From positions 1-43,526 of the forward strand of contig CANRNI010000022.1 in assembly GCA_947631945.1 (NCBI GenBank): a DNA stretch of 43,526 nucleotides. The letters run 5' to 3'. The translations under genes and the position numbers were made by a program. Shown one piece after another: positions 34,789 through 43,397 of the stretch. The stretch comes from an uncultured Clostridia bacterium (GTDB lineage: Bacteria > Bacillota > Clostridia > Oscillospirales > Acutalibacteraceae). Below the pieces are notes generated by a model. The model did not search any database and was not told the origin of the DNA. It saw only the letters and a list, made by a program, of their open reading frames with translations. The stretch's first letter is position 1, and each line of letters starts with the position of its first letter.

Positions 34789-35955
34789 ATGTTTTTAATC
34801 AGAATTATAAGATTTATAACGGGGTACGTAATATTCGGCGGCAGCGGAGGTTTTCCCGAACGCTTTATTAATTTATGCTCGCAGCAAGGCATAAACATAT
34901 GGGACGTAAGAGCTTCCGGCGGCTTTTTTACGGCGAAAACAACGCCGAAATGCTATAAAAAAATACGTCCGTGCGCAAAAAACTCGGGCATGAAAATACG
35001 CATAAAGAAAAAAGTCGGTCTGCCGTTTATTTTAAGACCCTACTTCAAACGAAAAGGACTCGCGGCGGGAGCGGCGGTTTCACTCATATTTATAATGCTT
35101 CTGAATTCGGCGGTATGGACAATAAACGTGACGGGCAATGAAAAATACACCGACGCGCAGATACTCGCTCTTGCGGAAAGCTACGGAGTATATCCCGGAG
35201 CTTTCAAAAAAAATATAGATTTGCAGTATATCCGCTCCGACGTAAAAACGAAATTCGACGGCATAAGCTGGTTTTCGGTAAATATAAACGGTTCGGACGT
35301 ATCGCTCGAAGTCTCCGAATCGACAGGCAGCAATAAAATTGTAGACCGCGAAACGCCCTGCAACATAGTTTCCGGTACCGACGGAGAGCTTTTAAAAATA
35401 GACGCGTATTCGGGCAAGAGCGAAATATCTCCCGGCAGCGCCGTAACAAAGGGCGACCTTCTCATAAACGGCGTTCTTGAAAAAGCGGACGGCACGCCGT
35501 ATTTCGTCCACGCAAAGGGCTCGGCGGTCATAAGGACGAAACGGGAAATATCAAAGCGGATATCATTAAGTCTTGACGAAAAAGAAGTTTCCAAAATTAA
35601 AAAGGTGAGAAGCGTTTATCTGTTCGGTATAAAAATACCGTTCGGAAAGAAATATGACGCGGACATTCACAGGGAAGAAACGGCTTTATTAAGCTATAAG
35701 GGAAAGCGTCTGCCCGTAGGAATAGTTACCGACAGCTACATATTCCACGAGCAGAGAAAAAAATCGCTCTCAGCCGACAGCGCAAAGCTCTTATGCTGTT
35801 ATTCTTCCTTTAAGGAAGAAATGAAAATAATGGAAAATTCCGAAACGGAATCAAAGCTGCCGGCATTTACGGAGGACGGAAACAGCGTAAACCTTGTAAT
35901 CAATTATGTAAACCATGAAACAACAGGTATTGAGAAATTTTTTGAAGTCGAATAA
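34789..35955 (+). CDS. yqfD: Sporulation protein YqfD
   Basis: The ~388-residue mother-cell membrane protein has an N-terminal cytosolic part that begins FLIRIIRFITGYVIF, a TM segment around residues 85-106 (GLAAGAAVSLIFIMLLNSAVW), then an extracytoplasmic region with WTINVTGNEKYTDAQIL (POTRA/FtsQ-like lead) and GSAVTKGDLLINGVLE, both YqfD hallmarks. GGGGATAGTA precedes the ATG at 34789; the earlier in-frame TTG lacks a site. In Bacillus yqfD is SigE-controlled and needed for efficient sporulation. Confidence 0.88.
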   Translation: MFLIRIIRFITGYVIFGGSGGFPERFINLCSQQGINIWDVRASGGFFTAKTTPKCYKKIRPCAKNSGMKIRIKKKVGLPFILRPYFKRKGLAAGAAVSLIFIMLLNSAVWTINVTGNEKYTDAQILALAESYGVYPGAFKKNIDLQYIRSDVKTKFDGISWFSVNINGSDVSLEVSESTGSNKIVDRETPCNIVSGTDGELLKIDAYSGKSEISPGSAVTKGDLLINGVLEKADGTPYFVHAKGSAVIRTKREISKRISLSLDEKEVSKIKKVRSVYLFGIKIPFGKKYDADIHREETALLSYKGKRLPVGIVTDSYIFHEQRKKSLSADSAKLLCCYSSFKEEMKIMENSETESKLPAFTEDGNSVNLVINYVNHETTGIEKFFEVE

Positions 35956-36022
35956 TTATTTATTTGTGCAAAACTTATAAAAATTATTAAAATTTATATA
36001 AAATATTGATAAAAGCAAAACG

Positions 36023-36051
36023 TTGTGATAAAATATTGAAGAGTGTATAAT
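36023..36051 (+). promoter_or_regulatory. Probable promoter of the phoH-ybeY-era-recO block
   Basis: TTGTGA (36023-36028), 17 bases, TATAAT (36046-36051), about 115 bases upstream of phoH. The interval 35956-36165 holds no ORF worth calling. Confidence 0.5.
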
Positions 36052-36165
36052 ATGGTTAAGTGTAATGATTTTCAGTGTCTTGGCGCGGAAAAGAAAAAAC
36101 AGGAAAGGAACGCTAAGGAAACGCGAAAAATTTGTTTTTTTAACGATTTGCGAAGCATATAAGTT

Positions 36166-37131
36166 ATGTACGAACAGACAGTCAGCATAGACAGAATGGA
36201 AAACGCGGTAAGTCTTTTCGGCAGCTTTGACGAGAATATAAAGCTGCTTGAAAACGAATTCGGCGTAAATATACTGAACAGAGGCTCGGACCTTAAAGTA
36301 TCGGGCGATATTGAGGCTGTTTCCACAGCGGTGCGCGCAATCGGAGGACTTCTCACCTTTATAAACAAGGGCGAACCTTTGAACGACCAGAATGTAAGAT
36401 ATATCATATCTCTTGTAAAGGACGGCAGCGAGGACAAGCTTTCCGATATAACGGGCGACTGCATCTGCATAACGACCAAAGGACGTCCGGTAAAGCCAAA
36501 AACTCTCGGTCAGAAAAAATATATTGATTCTATCAAAAACAATACCATAGTATTCGGAATAGGCCCCGCCGGTACGGGAAAAACCTATCTCGCGGTCGCT
36601 ATGGCGGTAAACGCTTTCAGAGCCAAAGAGGTAAACAGGATTATTCTCACACGTCCCGCCGTTGAGGCGGGAGAGAAGCTCGGTTTTCTCCCGGGGGATC
36701 TCCAGCAGAAGGTAGACCCTTATTTAAGACCTCTCTATGACGCGCTTTTTGATATGCTCGGCGCGGAAAGCTTCCAGCGTTATCAGGAAAAGGGCAACAT
36801 AGAGGTAGCGCCGCTCGCGTATATGAGAGGACGTACGCTCGACGAAAGCTTTATAATTCTCGACGAAGCCCAAAACACGACTCCCGAACAAATGAAAATG
36901 TTCCTGACTCGTCTCGGCTTTAACTCGAAAATAGTAGTTACCGGCGATATAACGCAGATAGATTTGCCCGACGGCAAGCGTTCGGGACTTGTGGACGCTG
37001 TAAAAATTCTTAAAAATGTTGAAGATATACAAACTGTCAGATTCAGCGAAAAGGACGTTGTAAGACATAAGCTTGTTATGGATATTATTAAAGCATACGA
37101 AAAGAACGAGGAGGCAAAGAAAAGAAAATGA
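36166..37131 (+). CDS. phoH: PhoH-like ATPase
   Basis: The 321-residue product has an N-terminal KH-like/helical part and a P-loop core: Walker A in [32 protein letters not shown], Walker B with [17 protein letters not shown], and sensor [11 protein letters not shown]. This places it in the PhoH/YbeZ branch, linked to RNA and ribosome metabolism and regularly encoded beside YbeY, as here. The last codons overlap the ybeY ATG (ATGA). The ribosome site before its ATG is weak. Its length is typical. Confidence 0.92.
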   Translation: MYEQTVSIDRMENAVSLFGSFDENIKLLENEFGVNILNRGSDLKVSGDIEAVSTAVRAIGGLLTFINKGEPLNDQNVRYIISLVKDGSEDKLSDITGDCICITTKGRPVKPKTLGQKKYIDSIKNNTIVFGIGPAGTGKTYLAVAMAVNAFRAKEVNRIILTRPAVEAGEKLGFLPGDLQQKVDPYLRPLYDALFDMLGAESFQRYQEKGNIEVAPLAYMRGRTLDESFIILDEAQNTTPEQMKMFLTRLGFNSKIVVTGDITQIDLPDGKRSGLVDAVKILKNVEDIQTVRFSEKDVVRHKLVMDIIKAYEKNEEAKKRK

Positions 37132-37625
37132 AGGACAAAATCAAAGTTATAATATCAGACGACCAAAAGGACGTTAAAATACCGACGGGTACAAGAATGC
37201 TTGTACGCCGCTGCTGCAACGCTGTTTTAAGAAACGAGAAATTTGAAGGCTCGGCCGAAATCAGCGTGCGCTTCGTAAACAATGAGGAAATACATAGATT
37301 GAATAAGGAATACAGAAATATAGATTCGTCAACCGACGTTCTGTCATTCCCCTTGGGTGAAAACGGCGAATATGACATTAACAACGATACCGGCGCAAAA
37401 ATGCTCGGCGATATCGTGATTTCCGTTGAAACCGCCTTTGCGCAGTCGAAGGAATACGGACACTCATTCCAAAGGGAGATGGCGTTTCTGACCGTTCACT
37501 CGATGCTGCACCTTTTGGGCTACGACCATGTAAACGGAGGACTTGAGGCTGTAAGAATGAGAGAAAAGGAAGAATACGTCCTTGCGCAGATAGGTCTGCC
37601 CAGAAGCAATTCCTATACGAGCTAA
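37128..37625 (+). CDS. ybeY: Endoribonuclease YbeY
   Basis: The 165-residue metallo-endoribonuclease takes part in 16S rRNA 3' maturation and ribosome quality control. The zinc site appears as [11 protein letters not shown], preceded by [19 protein letters not shown] and [12 protein letters not shown], both family blocks. Its ATG overlaps the phoH stop. The stop TAA is shared with the edge of a repeat element. In related genomes dgkA or a 7TM-HD gene often lies in this block; neither is here. Confidence 0.93.
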   Translation: MKDKIKVIISDDQKDVKIPTGTRMLVRRCCNAVLRNEKFEGSAEISVRFVNNEEIHRLNKEYRNIDSSTDVLSFPLGENGEYDINNDTGAKMLGDIVISVETAFAQSKEYGHSFQREMAFLTVHSMLHLLGYDHVNGGLEAVRMREKEEYVLAQIGLPRSNSYTS

Positions 37626-37799
37626 GGAAAAACTGAATAAATCACGCCTAACGGCTGAACGCACATCTTGCTCCGATATTTTCCGTCATTTTTACCAAAA
37701 GTTCCCCCAATACGTCAGTATTCCTGCGTCACTTTTGTCAACCTGACGAAAAATCTCATGAAGCAATCTGCACGTTCGATTTAATCAGTATTTTCCTAA
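37624..37799. repeat. MITE-like element, family 1, subtype b, between ybeY and era
   Basis: AGGAAAAACTGAATAAATC and GATTTAATCAGTATTTTCCT form the terminal inverted repeat. The core has CCGTCATTTTTACCAAAAG, AATACGTCAGTATTCCTG and GACGAAAAATCTCATG. It starts on the ybeY stop codon and ends 18 bases before the likely start of era. Confidence 0.75.
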
Positions 37800-37817
37800 A
37801 CGAAAGGCGGAATATAC

Positions 37818-38717
37818 ACGAATAATTCAAAAACGGCGTTTATCGCGATAGTGGGCTGTCCGAACGCGGGCAAATCTACGATACTCAATAGGTTATTGGG
37901 ACAAAAGGTAGCGATAGTTTCACCAAAGCCCCAGACAACAAGGACAAGGATAATGGGCGTGCTTACAAAAAACGGTACGCAGCTTGTTTTTACCGATACT
38001 CCGGGATATCACAAGCCCAAAACCAAGCTGGGCGAAAACATGGTCAAAGCGGTAGAAAACAGCATTAGCGACGTTGACGCGTGCCTGCTTGTCGTTGAAC
38101 CGAGAGGAGAACTGCGTCCCGCCGAGGAGCAGCTTATAAAACGCTTTAATAAAGAAAAAATACCCGCTGTGCTTGCGATAAACAAAATAGATACCGTTCC
38201 CGATAAAAGCGAGCTAATGGAGAGAATAATGATGTTCTCCAAACTATACGATTTTGAAGCGATAGTACCTGTTTCGGCAACAGGCGGCAGCGGTATGAAC
38301 GATTTGCTCGACGAGCTTATGAAGCTCGCGTTTGAATCCGAGCATTTTTTTCCCGACGATACTCTGACAGACCAGCCGGAGAAAGTGATTGCGTCCGAAA
38401 TCATAAGGGAAAAAATGCTGCGCCTTATAGATAAGGAAATTCCCCACGGAACGGCTGTGGCAATAGAAAGATTCCATGAGAGAGATGACGCCGATATTAT
38501 AGATATCGACGCCACGGTTTATTGTGAAAAAGAAAGTCATAAGGGGATTATAATAGGCAAAAACGGAGATATGCTCAAAAAAGTTTTAACGAGAGCGAGA
38601 ATCGACCTTGAAAGAATGCTCGGCTGTAAGGTAAATCTCAAATGCAGGGTCAAGGTCAAAGATGATTGGCGAAACCGAGATGGACTTATCCACAATTTCG
38701 GACTTGATACACAATGA
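37818..38717 (+). CDS. era: GTPase Era, with no canonical start codon
   Basis: This ribosome assembly GTPase has G1 GCPNAGKST, G2 around QTTRTR, G3 DTPGYHKPK, G4 NKID and G5 SATGG, and a C-terminal KH domain (ESHKGIIIGKNGDMLKK) that binds 16S rRNA. Homology requires the first strand, KTAFIAIVG, which lies upstream of the only GTG (37851). The frame runs back from there to a TAA at 37797-37799 without ATG, GTG or TTG. The likeliest start is the ACG at 37818 (NNSKTAFIAIVG), six bases after GGCGGA; ATA at 37812 is another option. recO overlaps its stop (ATGA). A true non-AUG start, a recent mutation or a base error would all fit. Confidence 0.85.
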   Translation, partial: TNNSKTAFIAIVGCPNAGKSTILNRLLGQKVAIVSPKPQTTRTRIMGVLTKNGTQLVFTDTPGYHKPKTKLGENMVKAVENSISDVDACLLVVEPRGELRPAEEQLIKRFNKEKIPAVLAINKIDTVPDKSELMERIMMFSKLYDFEAIVPVSATGGSGMNDLLDELMKLAFESEHFFPDDTLTDQPEKVIASEIIREKMLRLIDKEIPHGTAVAIERFHERDDADIIDIDATVYCEKESHKGIIIGKNGDMLKKVLTRARIDLERMLGCKVNLKCRVKVKDDWRNRDGLIHNFGLDTQ

Positions 38718-39451
38718 CATTCAATACCGACGCGATAGTTTTAAAAATAGTAAAAACGGGCGAATCGGACAGGCTTATAACGTTTCTTACACGCGACAGG
38801 GGCGTTATAAAGGCGTTCGCGGGAGCCGCCGAACGCCCTAAAAATAAGCTCCATATGTCCACGAACCTGTTTTGTTACGGAAACTTCACGTTTTATGAGA
38901 ACGCAAAGACGGTAAAGACGGAGGAATGCGACCTTACCGAAACATTTTTCGGTCTGCAAAAGGATATCGAAACGCTTTCTCTCGCGCAGTATTTCAACGA
39001 GCTGATAATTGAAACTGCTCCGAGGGAAACTCAGGCAAACGAATATATGCGTCTGCTTCTCAATTCGCTCTATTTTCTCGCCGAGGGCAAAAAAAATCCG
39101 CGTTTGCTCAAGGCGGTTTTTGAATTGCGGCTAAGCTCGATAATCGGCTATATGCCGTCGCTTGTGGCTTGCAAAAGCTGCGGAGCGTTTGAAACGGAGC
39201 CAATGTACTTCAATATTGAAACAGGCGAACTGTTCTGTCGCGACTGTATACAAAAAGACGCGGTCTGTTGTCCGCTTGAAGTCATAGCGGCAATGAGACA
39301 TATAGTATTTTCTGAGCTTAACAAACTGTTTGCGCTACAAATAAACGTGGGGAAAATACCGCTTTTAACTCAAATCTGCGAGAAATACTTAATAATGTCC
39401 GTCGGCAAAAATTTTAAAACGCTTGATTTTTATAAGGCCATAGCTAATTAA
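38714..39451 (+). CDS. recO: DNA repair protein RecO
   Basis: The 245-residue product has an N-terminal OB fold (TDAIVLKIVKTGESDRLITFLTRDRG), a helical bundle and a Cys4 zinc site: CKSCGAF about residue 156 and FCRDC about residue 176. RecO loads RecA onto SSB-coated single strands with RecR. Its ATG overlaps the era stop. The order era-recO is typical of Firmicutes. Confidence 0.92.
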   Translation: MTFNTDAIVLKIVKTGESDRLITFLTRDRGVIKAFAGAAERPKNKLHMSTNLFCYGNFTFYENAKTVKTEECDLTETFFGLQKDIETLSLAQYFNELIIETAPRETQANEYMRLLLNSLYFLAEGKKNPRLLKAVFELRLSSIIGYMPSLVACKSCGAFETEPMYFNIETGELFCRDCIQKDAVCCPLEVIAAMRHIVFSELNKLFALQINVGKIPLLTQICEKYLIMSVGKNFKTLDFYKAIAN

Positions 39452-39555
39452 ATAAAAGTTGGCTTTTAATTTCTGATTTAATATGACGCTCACATCGCAT
39501 TAACGCATAAATCATTCTTTTCGGGAAAAACTATTTCAGAAAGGAATGATTTTTT

Positions 39556-39996
39556 ATGGCAGAAAATACAAGAAGCGCCGAGTTTTTAAATAAAGTATAT
39601 CAGAACGCGCAGATGGCTTCGGAATCTATCGCGATAGTCGCGCAGAAGGTTCAGGATAAGAATCTGCTTTCCGACCTTAACACGCAGCACCAGCAGTATA
39701 CCGCGATAACATCGAAGGCTACCACCGAGTTATCAAACGAAAACGAGCTTCCCAAAGAGAAAAGCGCGATGGCGCAGACAATGACATGGGGCGGAATCCA
39801 GATGAACACCATGTTTGACAAATCGCCCGACCACATTGCCGAGATGATGATACAGGGCAGTACCATGGGTATAATCGACATGACGAGAACGCTCAAGCAG
39901 TACAGCGACGTTCCGCAGAACATCAAGGCGCTCGGCTATGAGCTTGTAACGGTAGAGGAAAACAACGTGCAAAGAATGAAAAATTATTTGGGATAA
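39556..39996 (+). CDS. Small helical protein of unknown function
   Basis: The 146-residue product is predicted to be almost all helical, with no membrane segment or signal: SAEFLNKVYQNAQMASESIAIVAQKV, KNLLSDLNTQHQQYTAIT, and a central region with paired Met (TMTWGGIQMNTMF, MMIQGSTMGIIDMTRTL). The pattern suggests a ferritin-like or DUF2383-like four-helix bundle, but I see no clear di-iron ExxH set. GAAAGGA lies 9 bases before the ATG. It is followed by a good terminator, so it is monocistronic or the last gene of the block. Confidence 0.7.
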   Translation: MAENTRSAEFLNKVYQNAQMASESIAIVAQKVQDKNLLSDLNTQHQQYTAITSKATTELSNENELPKEKSAMAQTMTWGGIQMNTMFDKSPDHIAEMMIQGSTMGIIDMTRTLKQYSDVPQNIKALGYELVTVEENNVQRMKNYLG

Positions 39997-40068
39997 AACT
40001 TAAAGAATATTATATCAGAAATTCTTATAAAAGCTGTCATGTGTGATTAAGAATTGAAATACGATAAA

Positions 40069-40094
40069 AGTCCGATTTTATCGGGCTTTTTTTC
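40069..40094 (+). terminator. Rho-independent terminator
   Basis: AGTCCGA (40069-40075) pairs with TCGGGCT (40081-40087), one G-T pair, followed by seven T. Confidence 0.8.
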
Positions 40095-40147
40095 ATAAAA
40101 AGAAAGCAAATACGGGTAAAAAATAACGTCAGACGTTACAGTCTCCC

Positions 40148-40176
40148 TTGACACAAGGCGATATTTCCGCTATGAT
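40148..40176 (+). promoter_or_regulatory. Sigma-A promoter of the membrane phosphoesterase gene
   Basis: TTGACA (40148-40153), 17 bases, TATGAT (40171-40176), about 85 bases before the ATG at 40262. Confidence 0.75.
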
Positions 40177-40261
40177 ATAATTACGGTATAAAACGGTGAG
40201 CCGATTTTCGGCTTTAAACAGACTTTGTTGTTATAGGAATACGTCTTGGGAGGCAGACTGT

Positions 40262-41773
40262 ATGAAAAATAAGAAACAGCTCGTTATTTCAATAATATTC
40301 ACAGTTGTATCGGTTGCCGCTCCGCTTTTATTCTGCGGCTTCCGCATCGGCTTCATTTTTGTTGACCACGTTGTATTTGACAGTCTTTGCTACTGTCTGT
40401 GGGCGCTGTTTATTCTGAACTCTTTCTTTTTGCTCGCACATCTGCGCTCATGCATAAAAAAAGGAAAATATCTTAACAAGCCGCTTTTTATAGTCAACTG
40501 CTCCATTGCCGCAGTTTCGGCGGCCTGCTGCGTCGCGTTTTTTATAATAGGCAAAAACGATATACGCAATTTCTTCTTTGTATCGTTTGAAACACTCCCC
40601 TATCTGGCGGCTGTTTACGCGCTCGTTTTCTTCATAGGAATTTTTCCCTTATGCGGCTCCGTTTTTAAAAAATGTACAGCCGGATTTACAGCGGCGGCCT
40701 GCGCGATATGTGCCGCGTTCGTTCTTCCCATCGGCAGCTTCGGTTTTGAGTCCGCTCCGTCGGTATTCAATACGGGAGAAAGCTACCATGTTGTATTTGC
40801 CACCAACGATAAATCCATAGGTTACATATCTTACAGCTTCGGCGGAAAAAATTATACCGTATGGGACACGACCACCGGCAGGAAGGATTCTTCCACAATA
40901 CACAGCATCGAGGTTCCTTATGAACATCTCAACAACAACTCATATACCGTAAGCGCGGTAAGGGCAACGGAGGATATCGCTTACGGAGGCCATCTCGGTA
41001 AGAAGATAGATTATACTGTTGACGGCTTTACTCCGTGTCCCGACGACGGTTTTGATATGACGGTCATAACAGACAACCATGAAACAAGAGTGGATTGGGA
41101 AAGCGTCGGGAAGAATGCGGACGTCTGTGTTTTTCTCGGTGATATCGCGAACGGAATTTACAACTACGGAAGTTTTACCGATAACCTTATAATCCCGGCG
41201 GGAGAAGCGACGGGAGGAAAAATTCCTGTTATTTACGCGAGAGGCAATCACGACCACAGGGGAAGCGCGGTCAAAGATATGCTTAAAGAGCTTGATTTTG
41301 ACAAGTATTATTACCGAGTAAGCATAGGAAAATATAATTTCACGGTACTTGATTCGGGCGAAGATAAGGACGACGATAACTACGAATACGCGGGCTATAA
41401 TGATTACGCGTCATATTACGCCGAGCAAACCGACTGGGCGAGAAAGCTTGAAAAGCAGAAAGGATATAATGCGGTTATAGTACACAGCGCCGAAGTCTTT
41501 CACTCGTCCGAGGAAGAAAAACAGCCGATCGGCGATATACTTAAAGAACTCGGAAACGAATTTATGTTGTGCGGTCACAATCACAGCGCCGAATTTGTAT
41601 CGGCTGAAAACAGCAAAACAGGTATACCCTATTATATCTGCGGAAATTATGTAGGCAAAAAGGATTTAAATTACACTGTCATGCACTTTAACGAGGGCGG
41701 CATAACAATAAAATCTCAGAATACCGCCGGCGACGAAATATGCTCCGCTCAAGTGAATATAAATGAAACTTAA
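40262..41773 (+). CDS. Membrane-anchored calcineurin-like phosphoesterase
   Basis: The ~503-residue product has an N-terminal membrane domain of about five TM segments (residues ~8-160), then a Fn3-like linker (SPSVFNTGESYHVVF to VSAVRATEDIAYGG) and a metallophosphoesterase catalytic domain: DNHE, FLGDIANG, ARGNHDHRG, IVHSAEVFH, MLCGHNHSAE. The arrangement resembles purple-acid-phosphatase-like proteins with a membrane anchor, the enzyme outside the cell. GGGAGG lies 8 bases before the ATG. Its stop lies 13 bases before the next gene, which has its own GGAGG. Confidence 0.82.
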   Translation: MKNKKQLVISIIFTVVSVAAPLLFCGFRIGFIFVDHVVFDSLCYCLWALFILNSFFLLAHLRSCIKKGKYLNKPLFIVNCSIAAVSAACCVAFFIIGKNDIRNFFFVSFETLPYLAAVYALVFFIGIFPLCGSVFKKCTAGFTAAACAICAAFVLPIGSFGFESAPSVFNTGESYHVVFATNDKSIGYISYSFGGKNYTVWDTTTGRKDSSTIHSIEVPYEHLNNNSYTVSAVRATEDIAYGGHLGKKIDYTVDGFTPCPDDGFDMTVITDNHETRVDWESVGKNADVCVFLGDIANGIYNYGSFTDNLIIPAGEATGGKIPVIYARGNHDHRGSAVKDMLKELDFDKYYYRVSIGKYNFTVLDSGEDKDDDNYEYAGYNDYASYYAEQTDWARKLEKQKGYNAVIVHSAEVFHSSEEEKQPIGDILKELGNEFMLCGHNHSAEFVSAENSKTGIPYYICGNYVGKKDLNYTVMHFNEGGITIKSQNTAGDEICSAQVNINET

Positions 41774-41786
41774 GGAGGTCTTTAGT

Positions 41787-42404
41787 ATGAAGGTACTTAT
41801 TATCAACGGAAGTCCGAGAGCAAACGGCAACACCTGCATAGCTCTTAAAGAAATGGAAAAGGTTTTTGGCAAAAATTCAATAGAAACGGAAACGATTCAG
41901 ATAGGAAATAAGGATATAAGAGGCTGTATCGCCTGCGGTTCATGCTTAAAAAAGGGCAAATGCGCGTTTGATGACATAGTAAACGAAACAGCGCCGAAAT
42001 TCAAAGAATGTGACGGTCTTGTTATAGCAAGTCCCGTTTATTACGCTTCGGCCAATTCTACGCTTACGGCTTTTCTTGACAGACTTTTCTACAGCACCGC
42101 CTTTGATAAAACAATGAAAGTAGGCGCAAGCGTGGCGGTCGCGAGGAGAGGCGGAACGTCCTCGACCTTTGATCAGCTAAATAAATATTTTACCATAAGC
42201 GGTATGCCCGTCGCGTCAAGTCAATACTGGAACAGCGTACACGGCAGAGACAAGGGCGAAGCCGCGCAGGACGAGGAAGGCTTGCAGACAATGAGAACTC
42301 TCGCGGAAAATATGTCGTTCTTGATTAAAAGCATCGCCCTCGGAAAAGAAAAATACGGAATTCCCGAAAAAGAACCGTGGACGCCAACACATTTTATACG
42401 CTGA
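41787..42404 (+). CDS. NADPH-dependent FMN reductase / iron-sulfur flavoprotein-like
   Basis: The 205-residue flavodoxin-fold protein has the FMN phosphate loop INGSPRANGNTC at the N-terminus and a compact Cys cluster CIACGSCLKKGKC about residues 46-58, as in Isf-type iron-sulfur flavoproteins, plus LVIASPVYYASANSTLTAFLDR. GGAGGTCTTTAGT precedes the ATG, preferred over a longer frame beginning in the previous gene. It likely transfers electrons from NAD(P)H or ferredoxin to quinone or aromatic substrates. Confidence 0.85.
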   Translation: MKVLIINGSPRANGNTCIALKEMEKVFGKNSIETETIQIGNKDIRGCIACGSCLKKGKCAFDDIVNETAPKFKECDGLVIASPVYYASANSTLTAFLDRLFYSTAFDKTMKVGASVAVARRGGTSSTFDQLNKYFTISGMPVASSQYWNSVHGRDKGEAAQDEEGLQTMRTLAENMSFLIKSIALGKEKYGIPEKEPWTPTHFIR

Positions 42405-42647
42405 CAGAAGCATACGCAAGCCTTGATTTATTGGAGACCGATTGACCGTAACGGCTTTCAGTTCAAACAAATTTAATCACGCCCTGCAACACGGTGCGGC
42501 AAAAGCAAAGAACAAGTAAAGAATCGGGAAAAAATCTTGACAAAATCATTTGAATATGTAAAAATAAAATTATAAAAATTATATTATATTTACCGTTTTT
42601 CAGACAAACTGTAATATAATAAAATAACTAAAAAAGGAGTAATCTCA

Positions 42648-43208
42648 ATGAAAGTATGTAAAGCTTGCGGAAAGGCTATGGACGACAGTTACAATACCTG
42701 CCCATACTGCGGAGCCGCTTATTCGGACAGTCAGAGCGAACAGTTTAATCGTAATGCGGCGGATAATGCGGAACCGAATATGAATAACGCGCAGAACGCA
42801 TACAATCCTAATAACGCGTACAATCCACAGAATACATATAATCCTCAAGGCAATCCTTACGGTCAGAACCCTCCGTTCGGCAATAACCGTCAATACGCGC
42901 AGAATGTTCCGCATTATAACAACGTTAATACGAATACCGATTACACACCCGCTCCCAGACCTCAGAGATCGGCATACATCGCGGCTATACTTGCCTTTAC
43001 TTTAGGTGCTTTCGGAGTTCACAATTTTTATCTCGATAAGAAAAACAGGGCTCTTACGCAGCTTCTTGTTTCGCTTATCGGCTCCGTTTTTACGCTCGGA
43101 ATCGCCGCCATTGTAATAGAAATCTGGGCGATTATCGAGGGTATAAAAATTCTCAAGGGCGAAATAAACACCGACGGTACAGGCACTATGATAAAAATGT
43201 CGTTTTAA
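42648..43208 (+). CDS. Zinc-ribbon and TM2-domain protein
   Basis: The 186-residue product starts with a double-CxxC zinc ribbon (VCKACGKAM, TCPYCGAAY), then ~80 low-complexity residues rich in Asn, Pro, Tyr and Gln with NAYNPNNAYNPQNTYNP periodicity, and ends in a TM2 domain: FTLGAFGVHNFYLDKKN, a hydrophobic hairpin and EIWAIIEGIKILKG. Such proteins are common in clostridia; their role is unknown. AAAAAGGAG precedes the ATG. The 243 bases upstream hold no gene; a TTGACA at 42538 has no good -10 partner. Confidence 0.85.
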   Translation: MKVCKACGKAMDDSYNTCPYCGAAYSDSQSEQFNRNAADNAEPNMNNAQNAYNPNNAYNPQNTYNPQGNPYGQNPPFGNNRQYAQNVPHYNNVNTNTDYTPAPRPQRSAYIAAILAFTLGAFGVHNFYLDKKNRALTQLLVSLIGSVFTLGIAAIVIEIWAIIEGIKILKGEINTDGTGTMIKMSF

Positions 43209-43256
43209 AATCGGATAAAAACGATTTCGTCAGCGTAATAAAAATCAAAATAATGG

Positions 43257-43301
43257 CGATACCGCAAAGGGATTTGCATAAAACCCGTATGCGGTATCGC
43301 G
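43257..43301. other. Inverted repeat below the TM2 gene
   Basis: A perfect 11-bp stem, GCGATACCGCA (43257-43267) and TGCGGTATCGC (43291-43301), with a 23-base loop. The arms resemble the AAGGCAATACCGCA termini of MITE-like family 1, so it may be an extreme deletion product or a terminator; the T-tract after it is weak. The rest of 43302-43397 shows no gene, and may contain the end of the incoming mobile element. Confidence 0.45.
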
Positions 43302-43397
43302 TAAAGTTTCACAAAATAAAAAACCTCCGTCTAAAGGTGGTGCAACTAAGGGATTTTATTTCCGGGAAGAAAATCGGCATAGTTTGGAGAAATCCGG

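Noticed and set aside
8416-37799. CRISPR array from the recurring short repeats
   Set aside because: The repeats are long, widely dispersed, inverted-ended and lack regular spacers; no cas genes are present.
42645-42914. 89-codon minus-strand ORF rich in Ile, Arg and Val
   Set aside because: It is the complement of the Asn/Tyr-rich repeats of the TM2 protein, which explains its odd composition.
43325-43380. Possible T-box or riboswitch (CCTCCGTCTAAAGGTGGTGC)
   Set aside because: No full T-box signature, no downstream synthetase or transporter gene on that strand, and the location fits the end of a mobile element better.
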